The notes below the pieces were generated by a model. It was given only the letters and a program-made list of their open reading frames with translations. It ran no database searches and was not told the origin of the DNA. From Takakia lepidozioides (Eukaryota; Streptophyta; Takakiopsida; Takakiales; Takakiaceae), in assembly GCA_030704615.1 (NCBI GenBank), contig CM060733.1, forward strand, positions 57,166,001-57,226,000: a stretch of DNA of 60,000 nt, written 5' to 3'. The first letter of the stretch is position 1. Each line of letters begins with the position of its first letter. Shown piece by piece: positions 10,605 through 21,599 of the stretch. A program made the position numbers and the translations under genes.

Positions 10605-11104
10605 NNNNNNNNNNNNNNNNNNNNNNNNNNNNNNNNNNNNNNNNNNNNNNNNNNNNNNNNNNNNNNNNNNNNNNNNNNNNNNNNNNNNNNNNNNNNNNNN
10701 NNNNNNNNNNNNNNNNNNNNNNNNNNNNNNNNNNNNNNNNNNNNNNNNNNNNNNNNNNNNNNNNNNNNNNNNNNNNNNNNNNNNNNNNNNNNNNNNNNNN
10801 NNNNNNNNNNNNNNNNNNNNNNNNNNNNNNNNNNNNNNNNNNNNNNNNNNNNNNNNNNNNNNNNNNNNNNNNNNNNNNNNNNNNNNNNNNNNNNNNNNNN
10901 NNNNNNNNNNNNNNNNNNNNNNNNNNNNNNNNNNNNNNNNNNNNNNNNNNNNNNNNNNNNNNNNNNNNNNNNNNNNNNNNNNNNNNNNNNNNNNNNNNNN
11001 NNNNNNNNNNNNNNNNNNNNNNNNNNNNNNNNNNNNNNNNNNNNNNNNNNNNNNNNNNNNNNNNNNNNNNNNNNNNNNNNNNNNNNNNNNNNNNNNNNNN
11101 NNNN
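10605..11104. other. Assembly gap of exactly 500 N
   Basis: 500 consecutive N, a round number typical of a placeholder gap. The transposase-like gene on its right edge (minus strand) runs into it. Confidence 0.99.
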
Positions 11105-12894
11105 ATGGCAGCCCAATTTGCTTGTGCGTTGTCCGCCATGAAACCACGGAAATTGGGAGGGGGCAATCCCACCTTGGCCATCTATTCGTTTATTCCCTGC
11201 CAAAGAAGCATCTCCGATTGTGTGTCCTCTCCTTTCATCTCACAAATAGCAATTGTCATTAGCATCCTGCAGTGGGTGTCGTAGACATGTGCACCCATTG
11301 TCACCCACTAGTGATTTGTAATTCGCTTGATATGGTCGAACATGACCCAACTGTTTGACAAGTCCCCACTCGTCATCCTGTCAACCAGTTCGACGCCGCT
11401 GCCAGGTCCACACGTGGACATTTTGAATACGAAACAACGATATGCCTCAGTCCCTTGTCCTGGAAACCGACTTCCATGAATGTAGTCATATCCACATCGT
11501 CGCTTCACCTCCAGAATGGAGTGCATATCCGAGCCACGCCCAATTTTCTGTTTGCATGACACAATGTGGTTTTGGACATTCGGTGAACAGACGTGGGACA
11601 CCTACTCCAGCAATGCCTCCATTTCCTTTGTCATCGAGAGGAACTCTGTCGGAGCCGTCTTTCGACATAATTCTGGCCAACGCCATCTTATGGGCGGCTT
11701 GGAGCTGTATCTGTTTGGGTTTGGCACCCGGTCTCAACTTAACCTCCTCCTGAACGAGCTGCTCTGCCTCGTGGGCAGCCTCCCGCGAGTTCCCCCTCGC
11801 CAATTTGTGACAATGGGATCCAACGTGTATGCAAGCTCGGGTGAGGTCAGGGAAACGGTGCAACACATAGAACTGCTTGGCATTACAAACAGACATGCAG
11901 TGTGATGGTTCTTTGCAATGCGCACACTTAAATGTGGAGTTCGGAACCTTCTCCTGAGCTCGAAATGGTTGATGAGATGTGCCTGTCCAATCGGTCTCGT
12001 TCCTGTGACCTCTGGATTTAAAGTGGAAGCAAGTTGGGAGAAACACCGCAACGCGCCCGCACAAACAACGTAGCGCACCCGCACACCATCGAGCATCTTC
12101 ATGCTGGTGGTTTTGGTAACGCACCAAGGATGACCGTCATGTTTTCTATCCATATCTGTCAACATTCCGGACGCCCTCGAGTAGTCCGCCCGAGGAGGGA
12201 ACTCAAAGAAGATATTACCGTCGACGTCGGCGGTAAGGCATGTAACCGATTTAATTGCGAACTTGCTGTAGTCCAGCCCGGCCAACTCCGACCGGTGTCC
12301 CTCTAGGTGAAGCCCTCGCAGAATTTCAAGAATAGATCGAACTGCGGTGCTCGTGCTGGGAATATGACTCCCTCCTCCACTGACGTCCATTGAGGACTTG
12401 CCTGATCTCCAGGACGACCTCGGAACTTCCATGACCTCGTCTGAGTCGGACAGGTTGTGAACAACCCGGTTCTCGCTCGTCTTCATGGATGGGTTCGGCT
12501 CTGGATTTACTTCGTTACGGACTTCTCTCTTTGAGGTAGCCACTCTCTGATTCACGGATTGTTTCGTGGAAGGCGCCAGGATAGAAGGTGCATTTGGCGG
12601 GCAAATGAAGTCCCCAATAGCCCTGTATATGACGCTGTCCGATGGTGGAACTCGCCATTCCCTGCCATCACCGAAATCATCGTGGAGCACAACAATACTC
12701 TCGACAACAAGGCCGTTTGAGTCCTTCCTTTCCTCCTCCAAAAAAACCGACCCCGGTTTCAGGTGGTATCGAACGCACAAATATTTCTCCATCACCCGGC
12801 AGATGTCCCCTCTGCACGGAAATGAAGCTCTATGCTCGTGAGGAGGGCAGTACACTGTAGCGCTCGGGTTTTCCGCCATGGGAGATGTGCGCAC
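11105..12894 (-). pseudogene. Decayed DDE-type transposase-like gene
   Basis: Minus strand, from a plausible start at 12894 or 12879. An N-terminal half (to about 12040) with acidic NLSDSDEVMEVPRSSWRSGK is followed, after a frameshift near 12100, by a Cys/His-rich block (FKCAHCKEPSHC, ACIHVGSHCHKLARGNSREA). Further frameshifted pieces read FKMSTCGPGSGVELVDRM, SWVMFDHIKRI, LMTIAICEMKGEDTQSEMLL and GLPPPNFRGFMADNAQANWA at the gap edge. The last two blocks resemble a transposase-like family common in seed-free plants, with Asp in FMADNAQANW as a likely catalytic position. That resemblance is from memory. I cannot place it firmly in MULE, hAT or another superfamily. At least three frame changes and a TAG make it non-functional. 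Confidence 0.55.
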
Positions 12895-13089
12895 AAGATT
12901 GCCAGGATGGCGTGCGGGGAAGCTCCCTGGTAGAAGGGGGATGCAACGATGGGAAGGAATACGGTGCCGATTTGTCCGAGCGACGAAGCCTGATCCAAAT
13001 CCAGGGAGCCAACTATCTCAAAAATCCACAGTCAGAGTGTTAATGAACCTTGTCTCCAGAATGCGGCCCCTGGTCTTTGCGCAATAACT

Positions 13090-14260
13090 GCCAACGGTAT
13101 GCAGTCAGAAAGTGGGGGGCTGTCCGGATGATGTCGGCTGAAGGGGAGAAGCCGGCACCGTGCCGTCACATTACTACCCCCGAATGGAAATTCGGCACCC
13201 AATATCCAACAGGGGCCGCACGGATGAAGTCGTCTGGGGCAGAGATGCCGACACCTGTCCGACAGAGAACATCCCCCGGATGGAAATTCAGCGCCGAATT
13301 TCCATTCGGATCCCCCCAAAGGAAGTCCTGTCGAAGGGTCAGGCCGAAAACTGGCCGACATAAAAACCTCCGCGGATGGAAAAACGGCGCCGAATTTCCA
13401 TCCGAGGCCTTTCGGATGCAGTCGGCTCGAGGGAAAGGCCGCCATCTGGCCCTCACATTACAACCCCCGGACGAAAATTCGGCACCGAATATACAACAGG
13501 GGAAGCCCGGATGAAGTCGCCTCGGGCGCAGAGGCCGGCGCGTGTGCGACAGAGAACATCCCCTGGATGGAGATTCGGCGCCGAATTTCCATCCGGGCCC
13601 CCCAAAGGAAGTCGTGTCGGGGGGTCAGGCCGAAAACTGGCCGGCATAAAAACCTCCGCGGATGGAAAAACGGCGCCGAATTTCCATCCGAGGCCTTTCG
13701 GATGCAGTCGACTCGGGGGAAAGGCCGCCATCTGGCCCTCACATTACAACCCCCGGACGAAAATTCGGCACCGAATATACAACAGGGGAAGCCCGGATGA
13801 AGTCGCCTCGGGCGCAGAGGCCGGGGCGTGTGCGACAGAGAACATCCCTTGGATGGAGATTCGGCGCCGAATTTCCATCCGGGCCCCCCCAAAGGAAGTC
13901 GTGTCGGGGGGTCAGGCCGAAAACTGGCCGACATAAAAACCTCCCCAGATGGAAAAATGGCGCCGAATTTCCATCCGGGGCCGTTCCAATGCAGTCAGGG
14001 AGGGGGGAGAGGCCGACACCTGGCCGTCATATTTCAACCCCCGGACGGAAATTCGGCACCGATAATATCCAACAGAGCGGCGGAGAGGCCGGCACCTCTC
14101 CGACAGAGACCATCCCCCGGATGGAAATTCGGCGCCGAATTTCCATCGGGGCCCCCTCAAAGGAAGTCGTAAAAACCTCCTAGAATGGAAAAACGGCGCC
14201 GAATTTCCGTCCGAGGCTGTTCCGATTTGCGCGCCGCAGTCAAGGATTCCAAGAAAAACG
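13090..14260. repeat. 286-bp tandem array with GGCGCC-centred palindromes
   Basis: Unit starts (ATGGAAAAA) lie at 13376, 13662, 13949 and 14185: spacing 286, 287 and 236. A more diverged unit comes before 13376. Each unit has two or three palindromes with arms GGAAATTC/GAATTTCC around GGCGCC or a variant; 14121-14146 is a perfect 26-bp palindrome. The GC-rich array lacks stops in several frames, which produces spurious ORFs on both strands. Confidence 0.9.
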
Positions 14261-14389
14261 TGTCTACAAGTGCACTTCAGCCACAAAACAAACAGTTTAG
14301 TTTGTTTTTCTCCGAAAAATCAATCGGACACGCTCAGAATTACCTGCAGGAAGGTAATTCAGTGCTTCGAAATACCTGGCGAATGGAAA

Positions 14390-14840
14390 TTCAGCGCCGA
14401 ATATCCATATGCCAGCGATCCGACTTACCTGCTGGATGGAAATTCGGCGCCGGATTTCCATCCATCCGCCTCCGAATTACCTGCGTGAGGGAAATTTGGC
14501 GCGCCGCCCTACCTGCGCGGATGGAAATCCGGCGCCGGATTTCCATCCATCCGCCTCCGAATTACCTGCGTGAGGGAAATTTGGCGTGCCGCCCTACCTG
14601 CGCGGATGGAAATCCGGCGCCAGATTTCCATCCATCCGCCTCCGAATTACCTGCGTGAGGGAAATTTGGCGCGCCGCCCTACCTTGCAGGATGGAAATTC
14701 GGCGCTGAATTTCCATCCTGCTGCGCTCCGAATTACCTGCAGGATGAAAATCCGGCACCGGATTTCCATCCTGTAGCGCTCCGAATTACCTCTACGTTGG
14801 AAATTCCGGGCCGAGTTCCGTCGTTTTTCATCCGACATGG
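14390..14840. repeat. About 85-bp tandem array, same palindrome family
   Basis: Units beginning with GATGGAAAT, TCCGGCGCCGGATTTCC and TCCGAATTACCTGCGTGAGG repeat about every 85 bases at roughly 14435, 14520, 14605 and 14690, with a shorter one near 14742. The palindrome core varies (TTCGGCGCC, TCCGGCGCCGGA, TCCGGCACCGGA), showing that arms co-vary. Confidence 0.85.
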
Positions 14841-15702
14841 AGGGCTTCATCCGACATTTAATTGCGCAGTTGGGCAATAAATGTCCACCGCCGTCCATTT
14901 TCATTCGGGGTGGCGACACATGGCTTCCTGGAGACGTACCCTAAATCTGATGCTAATCTTGGCTTAACATGCTATTCGAGGCATGTACCCCAAAAACGGA
15001 GATCTTTTTCCATTTTGGCTGGGACTTATGCCGCCTGAAGGGCGTGGCTCTCCTGAGAGAGACCTCACATCCAGACCGCGGCGGAAGTTGAAAGCTCTGT
15101 ACTACGGACGACGGCCAATCTCTCGCATGGCCAAACTGAAGCTCCAGCAGGAGATTCCAGTGTCTTGCTCACAACCCGCGTCAACTGAAGCCGAGTACTC
15201 TCAGGCAAGCCACTTCTGCTTTCGCTTTGTTCGATTTTGCTTTCGCTTTCGCTTTGTTGCCTCGCTTTGTTTTTGCATCTTCATCCTGGCTTTGCTGGAT
15301 GAGTGAACCTTAGATTGTTTGCAATGCGTGTGCAAATCCGGCAGCTCTGGAGAAGGCTGCTTGTGCATGTCATTCTCAGGCAATGGCTGCATTTGTTTTC
15401 ATTGTTGTTGCATGGCTCTCCATACTTCCTAAACTTGTTATGTTTTCATTTTTGTTACACGATTGTTGCTATGGTGGTTGCGATGCTGGTTTTGGCACCG
15501 ATGTTGGTTCTCACGATTTTGGGAATGACAGAGTGACGACAAGCCCGACACGCTGGTGGTATCATCGACTGCTGCAACTCATCGCATGTTTGAACCGCCC
15601 ACCTTGGAGCGAGAGGGAAAACTTCAACCTTTTGTTGGTGGACGGGAGGACCTGCAGCGATAGTACGACAGAATAGGCATTGGGGAGGTTGGTGCAGGCC
15701 TC
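14841..15702. other. Region between array and copy A; possible exon only
   Basis: A plus-strand frame at 14983-15306 starts MYPKNGDLFPFWLGLMPPEG and runs to a T/C-rich tail with repeated GCTTTCGCTTT. It could be an exon ending near 15204 (CTCAGGCAAG), but I recognise no family. From 15310 to 15700 nothing is recognisable. Confidence 0.3.
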
Positions 15703-16913
15703 ATGGCAGGTGAAGGGCGTGAGGAAGTGAGAACAGCAGATCCGGCAATGGAGGTTGTTGATGCAGAAGCAGTAGGGCCCATCCAAGCAAAGAAGAAGAA
15801 GAAAGCCAAGCACGTGCAATCCCCGGCGCGAGAGCCGTCACGGGCTGCGGAGGGGGGAGTTCGCAGTGCGCGCGAGGGTGTCAGTTCGCCTACGTTTGAT
15901 GGAAATGTGGCACTGCAGGGTGACTGAGAATGCCTTCATTGCCACCAACTTGTCCCATATGCTCTTCCGAGTGAAGGATGTCGGGAAGCAGGGGTGCAAG
16001 AGTTTGCCAATTCCCTCAGTGCCGACCTCCTGCGCAAGTCGGAGGCAAAGGCAGACAGAACCTGGTATAGGCTGAGCGTCGACGCCATGGTGGACTACAT
16101 ATTTCAGGTAAAGCTCCTGACAGTTTTGTTGAGCTAATCTGTCTCTCCTCCCCCAATAGAAGAAAAGGTCTTCACCGTGATTTCTAATCTCCTCCCCCAA
16201 TAGAAGAAATTGTGTTGAGCAGGATCTCTAATCTTATGTGGCATTCTTGACAGACGAAAATACAGCAGGATTTGGCACATGCGCGGAGGTTCTACATGGA
16301 GTCAGAGGAGAAGAATCCAACCCTCCCGGCACTCGAATCGTATGTCAAAGCTGCGGAGGTGAGGGCTCGCATAAAGTACAAGTCGCGGATGGTAAAGTAC
16401 GTGGCCATAGCTGATCCCGCCCTTGGTGCCAACTTTCTGGTGGAGGTGGGGAAGCACTACTCTCGCACTCTGAAGCCCACGATGACATTGGAGAAGCTCC
16501 ATCGTCTAGCCACATCCTGTGTGGATGCAACAGAAAAGGTGATACATTCTTAACCAAATTGTGGTGGCAACAACTCCTTTTTGTGGTGTTTGAGGCTTAC
16601 GAATATGCTGGGTGGTTGGACAGACCCAGTGGCTCCAAATCTGGAATGGTTCCCAAAGTACCAGGGACATGTGGAGCTTCCCCAAACCGGACAAACTCTC
16701 TGACCCCACATTTGACATGTGGATGAACCGCATAACATGGTGGTTTCAGGTACTTCCCCACGCTTCGTTTGGGGCTTCTACTCTAGTAGGGGGTGGATTC
16801 ATTGTATTTTTTCAGGAAAGCGATCTGATGGAGAATCTCCACAGGTGACGACGAATGCGCAAGAGCAGTTGGACACACAAGCACATCAGTTCAAGATGGA
16901 GATATCTCGTTAG
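15703..16913 (+). pseudogene. Truncated copy A of the methyltransferase-like gene family (N-terminal part)
   Basis: Exon pieces match copy B in order. A first exon at 15703 (MAGEGREEV...) has a basic AKKKKKAKH signal, as copy B has PPKKKTKMARRK. The second, ending at 16106, reads WYRLSVDAMVDYIFQ (copy B WYNLTVHAMTEILYK). The third, 16254-16538, reads ADPALGANFLVEVGKHYSR (copy B ADPTLGEGFLQELKLHWSR). The fourth, 16624-16748, reads WLQIWNGSQ...MNRITWWFQ (copy B WLHIWNGDQ...LNRRTFWWH). The last recognisable piece is AQEQLDTQAHQFKMEIS at about 16853-16910. Intron positions partly coincide; copy B lacks the intron after DATEK. The gene stops where the 95-bp array begins, so the methylase half is absent. 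A frameshift lies near 15990. Function unknown. Confidence 0.6.
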
Positions 16914-17703
16914 AGAAAATGGCGCCGAATTTCCAGTCAGGGCTCCGAAAATGGCTAAGTCCCTAGACTGGCTGGCCCGGAACTGGAAATTCGGCGCCAT
17001 TTTCCAGTTCTAGGCCCTATTGTCGTTGAGGGACAACCATTTTCGGGCTAAGTCCCTAGACTGGCTGGCCCTGAACTGGAAATTCGGCGCCATTTTCCAG
17101 TTCCAGGCCCTATTGCCGTTCAGGGACTTAGCCATTTTCGGGCTAAGTCCCTAGGGTGGCTGGCCCTGAAGTGGAAATTCGGCGCCATTTTCCAGTTCTA
17201 GGCCCTATTGCCGTTCAGGGACTTAGCCATTTTCGGGCTAAGTCCCTAGACTGGCTGGCCCCGAACTGGAAATTCGGCGCCATTTTCCAGTTCCAGGCCC
17301 TATTGCCGTTCAGGGACTTAGCCATTTTCGGGCTAAGTCCCTAGGGTGGCTGGCCCTGAAGTGGAAATTCGGCGCCATTTTCCAGTTCTAGGCCCTATTG
17401 CCATTCAGGGACTGAGCCATTTTCGGGCTAAGTCCCTAGACTGGCTGGCCCCGAACTGGAAATTCGGCGCCATTTTCCAGTTCTAGGCCCTATTGCCGTT
17501 CAGGGACGTAGCCATTTTCGGGCTAAGTCCCTAGGGTGGCTGGCCCTGAAGTGGAAATTCGGCGCCATTTTCCAGCTCTAGGCCCTATTGCCGTTCAGGG
17601 ACTGAGCCATTTTCGGGCTGAGTCCCTAGATTGGCTGGCCCCGAACTGGAAATTCGGCGCCATTTTCCAGTTCTAGGCCCTATTGCCGTTCAGGGACTGA
17701 GCC
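16914..17703. repeat. 95-bp satellite with alternating 190-bp higher-order structure
   Basis: CGGGCTAAG (or CGGGCTGAG) recurs at 17044, 17139, 17234, 17329, 17424, 17519 and 17614: exactly 95 bases each time. Units alternate strictly between AGACTGG...GAACTGG and AGGGTGG...GAAGTGG types, giving a 190-bp dimer. Each unit has GGAAATTCGGCGCC followed by ATTTTCC, sharing its core with the 13-14.8 kb arrays. It starts directly after copy A and ends at the hAT sequence. Confidence 0.95.
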
Positions 17704-19573
17704 ACAAGCGGGGAGAGAAAAGATGCACGTTATCAAGCAGGGTTGTTGACTAGTTTTATCGATAAAATTGGAGCTGATAAAATTGTCCAAGTGTGCACGG
17801 ACAATGCATCTAACATGGTTAAAATGGCCGATATTTTGATGGTACGATATCCCCATCTATATTACCAAGGGTGTACTGCTCATATCTTTGATCTCTTTTT
17901 GGAGGATTGGGAAAAAGAATCATGGATGAAACAACTAGTAAAAAGAGCAAAGTCGGTTGTGACGTTCATTCGTACACATCACATCCCACTGGCATTGTTT
18001 AGAAAGCATGAACCCAAATACAGCCTTAGGAACCCGGGTGAAACCCGCTTTGCCACAAACTTTTTGATGGTGGATCGACTAGTGACTGTGAGGGCGGGTC
18101 TGGAGCAGGTGATCATTGACCCTCAATGGGATGCGTATGTGGGCACCTTACATGACTATCGTAAGTCCAAGTCGGAGGGTCCGTGCAATCATTCGCTCCG
18201 ACGATTTCTGGGCGAAATGTGCAAATTTTGTGTACATGGTGGAACCGGTGTTGATTGCTTTGCAGGAGTTTGATGGAAAACAACCAATAATGGATAAAGC
18301 ATGGTTGATATTGGAAAACCTTGAGAAGCACGTGCAATCCTTGAGGCGTCCTCCATTTTCTATGGACGATGATTTGGCGGCAATGACCGAGGATGCATTT
18401 TACGACTGCAAACGGATGGTTCGCACGGACTTGCATTATGCGGGGGCCTTGCTGAATCCATTCTTGCTGGACAATACGGATTTGAGAGACGATGTGGATG
18501 CCAAAGCCGGGCTTAATATAATCTTCGAAAATCTAGATTCTTGATTTATTAAATTGTTGTATGAATCATTTGATATTTGTGTGTTTTGGATGGTGTTGGT
18601 AATTTGATTTCCCGACCCTGTTATTCTTTAGCAGAACACTAAATTTATGAATATATGGAACTTGGAACTTATATATGAAGAAAGCCTATTCACGTGTAAG
18701 AACCCTTCACATTTGAAACATGGTTACCCTATTGCCGTTTATTGTGTTCACACCAATGTTGGACTGGTATATAGGGCCTGGCTTGGGTATCAAGTACGGT
18801 ATCAACCATGGTATTATCTGCCCGACGGGCATTAGGGTTAATAATCCGACAATTCCAATACCTAGGTCAATACCCTACATAGGCTGGTATTGACAAAGGC
18901 AATACCCATATTATGGGCAAAAACAATGACCAACGTTTTTTTAATTACACGGGTCATCATGCAACTCGCGTCCTTGAACACGGCAGAGCGAGCTTTGTCC
19001 GAGTACCAGTGCTTCTCGGATCGCCAAAATCCTTTCCATGACATGCCGGATCCAAAAGCAATGAACATGTTGCCACATGAATGGTGAGATCTGATTGGAG
19101 CTGGAGCAAAAACGTTAGCTCCCATTGCAAAGCGTATTCTTGCTCAAGTGTGCTCTGCCTCGTCCTGTGAGCAGAACAGGAGCAGTTACTCGTTTGTTCA
19201 CAACAAGATTCGCAACAGGTTGAATCCTGCCAGGGCTGACAAATTGATTTATGTCTACACGAATTGTAGGCTACTGCAAGAGAGGACAGCAAATGACACA
19301 TCTGCATGGTATGAGAAGAATCTGTTGTCTGAAGAATCTGCCTCAGAGGTCCAATCTAGCAGCAATGATAACACCGACGCCGCGAGGGGTTCTGACTCCA
19401 ACGGTTGGGATGGGTCCGATGATGTGGGCAATCCTCCACATGACCCATATGAATTTAATGACGATGATGTTGCAATGCATCCATCCTTCGATGACCTTGT
19501 TGTTGATGAATTGCGATATGGTGTCATCCCAATTGCGGACCCCCTTCCCCAGTGGAGCACCGATCAACAATGA
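17704..19573 (+). pseudogene. hAT-family transposase (DUF659 and C-terminal dimerisation parts), decayed
   Basis: From 17743 the frame reads IVQVCTDNASNMVKMADILM, then CTAHIFDLFLEDW and NPGETRFATNFLMVDRLV: the DUF659/RNase H-like region of plant hAT transposases, which cut and paste DNA. A frameshift near 18165 moves to a second frame (IIRSDDFWAKCANFVYMVEP to 18544). After about 350 bases of unrelated AT-rich sequence, the C-terminal dimerisation part follows (LAPIAKRILAQVCSASSCEQ, NKIRNRLNPARADKLIYVYT at about 19110-19260) and an acidic tail ends at 19573. TGA replaces part of the WW motif near 19086. No intact terminal inverted repeats were recognised. The upstream end is cut by the 95-bp array, so the N-terminal BED finger is missing. 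Confidence 0.85.
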
Positions 19574-19599
19574 AGTTGAGGTCAACTCTCTCCCACCAC

Positions 19600-20331
19600 G
19601 AGTTCCACGGACTGCGGGAGATATGCAGGTCGAATAGTCGGATGATGACAATCGGTCATTGTCATTCTTTCACCGACATTGTGCCCCTGTGAACCGTGCT
19701 TCATCTCACGCCGCTCCATCTCATGTTTCTCTTTCTCAAGCGGGTCCATCCCATGCTGGTCCATCTAGTCTTTCTCCCCCTCATGTAATTCCTTCCATCG
19801 CTACTCCGATCTTGGGAGATGCTTCTTCTGCTGCGGGACTTCTGCAAGTCGAACCATCGAATAACGACGACCGGCCATTGTCGTTTCATCTGGCCCGACG
19901 ACGTCCGCATGTGAACCGTGCTCCCTCGACCCTCGCTGGTCCATCTCATGCCCCTTCCTCTTATGTCGGCCCCTCTGATGTACGTGCGAGTAGCCTTCCT
20001 CATACGAGACCTACTTCAAGGCCACCACGAACCGAGACAAGCCCAGAAACGACAGAGAATTGTGCAACCTTTTGTTGGTGACCGACCTGTGAACAGGCGT
20101 GATACCCTAGATGGTATTCATGATATGAGTGGAAATCGACCAGAGAGACAACTGAATGTACTCCAAGAACGACTACAAGTCCAACGGCCAGTTGCCTCTG
20201 GAAACGAAAGAACAGATGGAGATCATGATTCTAGAACTGATCATGGGAACGAGGGTGAAGTGAGTGGGAACGAAGATTTTGTACTAGGCGTGAGATCATA
20301 CCATCGTCGTCATGCCAAACGGAACTAGGTA
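19600..20331 (+). other. Ser/Pro/His-rich low-complexity coding trace downstream of hAT
   Basis: Frames at 19659-20081 and 19918-20328 contain repeated SHAxPS, AGPSHA and SSYVGPSD. An internal duplication pairs DDDNRSLSF...VNRA with NNDDRPLSF...VNRA. It may be the tail of the hAT gene or a neighbouring repeat; no family recognised. Confidence 0.35.
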
Positions 20332-20641
20332 CAGCTATAATTTCTGTCACATGATGTGTAGTATGTTTCCATGGATATCCATGTTTTAGTTTGGGTACAT
20401 GCATACGTGTACGGAAATAAAAGTGGTGGAATATGTGTACCCAAGAAAGGGTTTGGTGATCTGCCTCTCCAAACATACATACAGGTGCAAGGGGACCAAC
20501 CTCCTGGTGGTCGCACCTATTTAAATAAAAAAACAATTGTGCGACCACCAGTAGCGGTCGTCGGAACTGTTGAAATAAAAGAAAAATGTTGCGACCACCC
20601 CCCTCCTGGTAGTCGCACCTATTTACTGATTTAATAGGTAG

Positions 20642-20940
20642 TAAGTTAGTACGTAGTAAGGGGGGTTCCCTTATATAGCCTCTCAGGGCGGTGGGACCCT
20701 TCTAGAAGCCCGCCGACCTTGGGAGCCTTCTAGAAGGCCCTGAACACATGTCAACCCTACAAGACTCCCTATTCTAAATTTAGCCAATTCCTCCTTTCTT
20801 TTTTTGGACCCCCTCATCTCATTCCTTAATACACGTGGCCTTCCTACATATGCGCCCCACTCTAATTCATGGGCCACAGTAATTCCTGGACCACTCTAGA
20901 ATCAGGGCCCGAATGAAACTGCTCTACATATTATTCGTAC
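20642..20940. other. Spacer between hairpin clusters
   Basis: Contains a short inverted repeat CCCTTCTAGAAG/CCTTCTAGAAGG around 20697-20735; otherwise nothing recognisable. Confidence 0.4.
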
Positions 20941-21249
20941 CTATTTAACAAAAAGAAAAATGGTCCGACCACCCTCCTGCTGGTGGTCGCAGCTATTTAA
21001 AAACAGAAAATTCTGCGACCACCCCCTTGCTGGTGGTCGCCCCTAAAAAAAATGGTGCGACCACCCCCCTGCTGGTGGTCGCAGATTTTATTTTTTTTAA
21101 ATGTTTTTTTAAATAAATTTGGGAAACACCTGGGAGCGACAGCTCACAAATCAGGCCCCTTAGTAGTGAGAGGAGAAAATAACCTCTTTCATTTATGCGC
21201 CAAGAGGCATAGAAATGGGGCACCACACACGAACCATACCACACCCATC

Positions 21250-21330
21250 AAGTAGCAAGATTTGACCCTAGAATCGTCCGGGTCGCATTCAGTGCACTTA
21301 ACCAACTGAGCTACTGACTGTTGGTAGATA
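21250..21330 (-). repeat. tRNA-like sequence (SINE head or tRNA pseudogene)
   Basis: On the minus strand GTAGCTCAGTTGGTTAAG is a textbook A box/D arm and GGGTCAAATC a B-box-like T arm. The anticodon stem and acceptor stem do not pair well. It lies inside the hairpin array region. Confidence 0.45.
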
Positions 21331-21599
21331 TTAAAAAATCGGAAAATTATGCGACCACCCCCCTACGACAACCCCCCTGCTGGTGGTCGCATCTATTAAA
21401 GAAAAGGAAAATAGTGCGACCACTAGCAGGTGGTGGTCGCACCTATTTGTTTTAAACAAAATTTCTGCGACCACCCCCCTGCTGGTGGTCGCACCCATTA
21501 AAAAAAATAAAAATATCTGCGACCACCCCCCTGCTGGTGGTCGCACATAATAAAGAAAAGAAAAATTGATGCGACCACCCCCTGCTGGCGGTCGCAGCT

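Larger units (their letters stand above)
20491..21596. repeat. Array of eleven GC-rich hairpins in AT-rich DNA
   Basis: Inverted repeats with stems GCGACCACC/GGTGGTCGC and loops of a few bases (CCCCTGCT and variants) occur at about 20491, 20541, 20591, 20964, 21014, 21057, 21351, 21416, 21466, 21519 and 21571. They are separated by A-rich spacers such as TATTTAAANAAAAAGAAAAAT. Spacing is about 45-50 bases within three clusters. At 21351 one hairpin has a doubled left arm. The stem/loop contrast (very GC-rich arms, AT-rich spacers) is strong. Confidence 0.9.

Noticed and set aside
10516-11203. ORFs running through the N gap
   Set aside because: Undefined bases translate as X; only the right-hand edge piece (transposase-like) carries information.
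11442-12306. Plus-strand ORFs opposite the transposase-like gene
   Set aside because: They are antisense shadows; only the minus strand shows conserved blocks.
13160-14183. Long ORFs on both strands (up to 186 codons) with repeated KFGAEFPS-type peptides
   Set aside because: They come from stop-poor GC-rich tandem repeats; all frames and both strands are open at once and no family resemblance exists.
21250-21330. Functional tRNA gene
   Set aside because: Good A box and D arm but the anticodon and acceptor stems do not pair; a SINE or pseudogene is more likely.
20491-21596. CRISPR-like array
   Set aside because: Repeats are self-complementary hairpins with A-rich low-complexity spacers, irregular spacing and a eukaryotic context.
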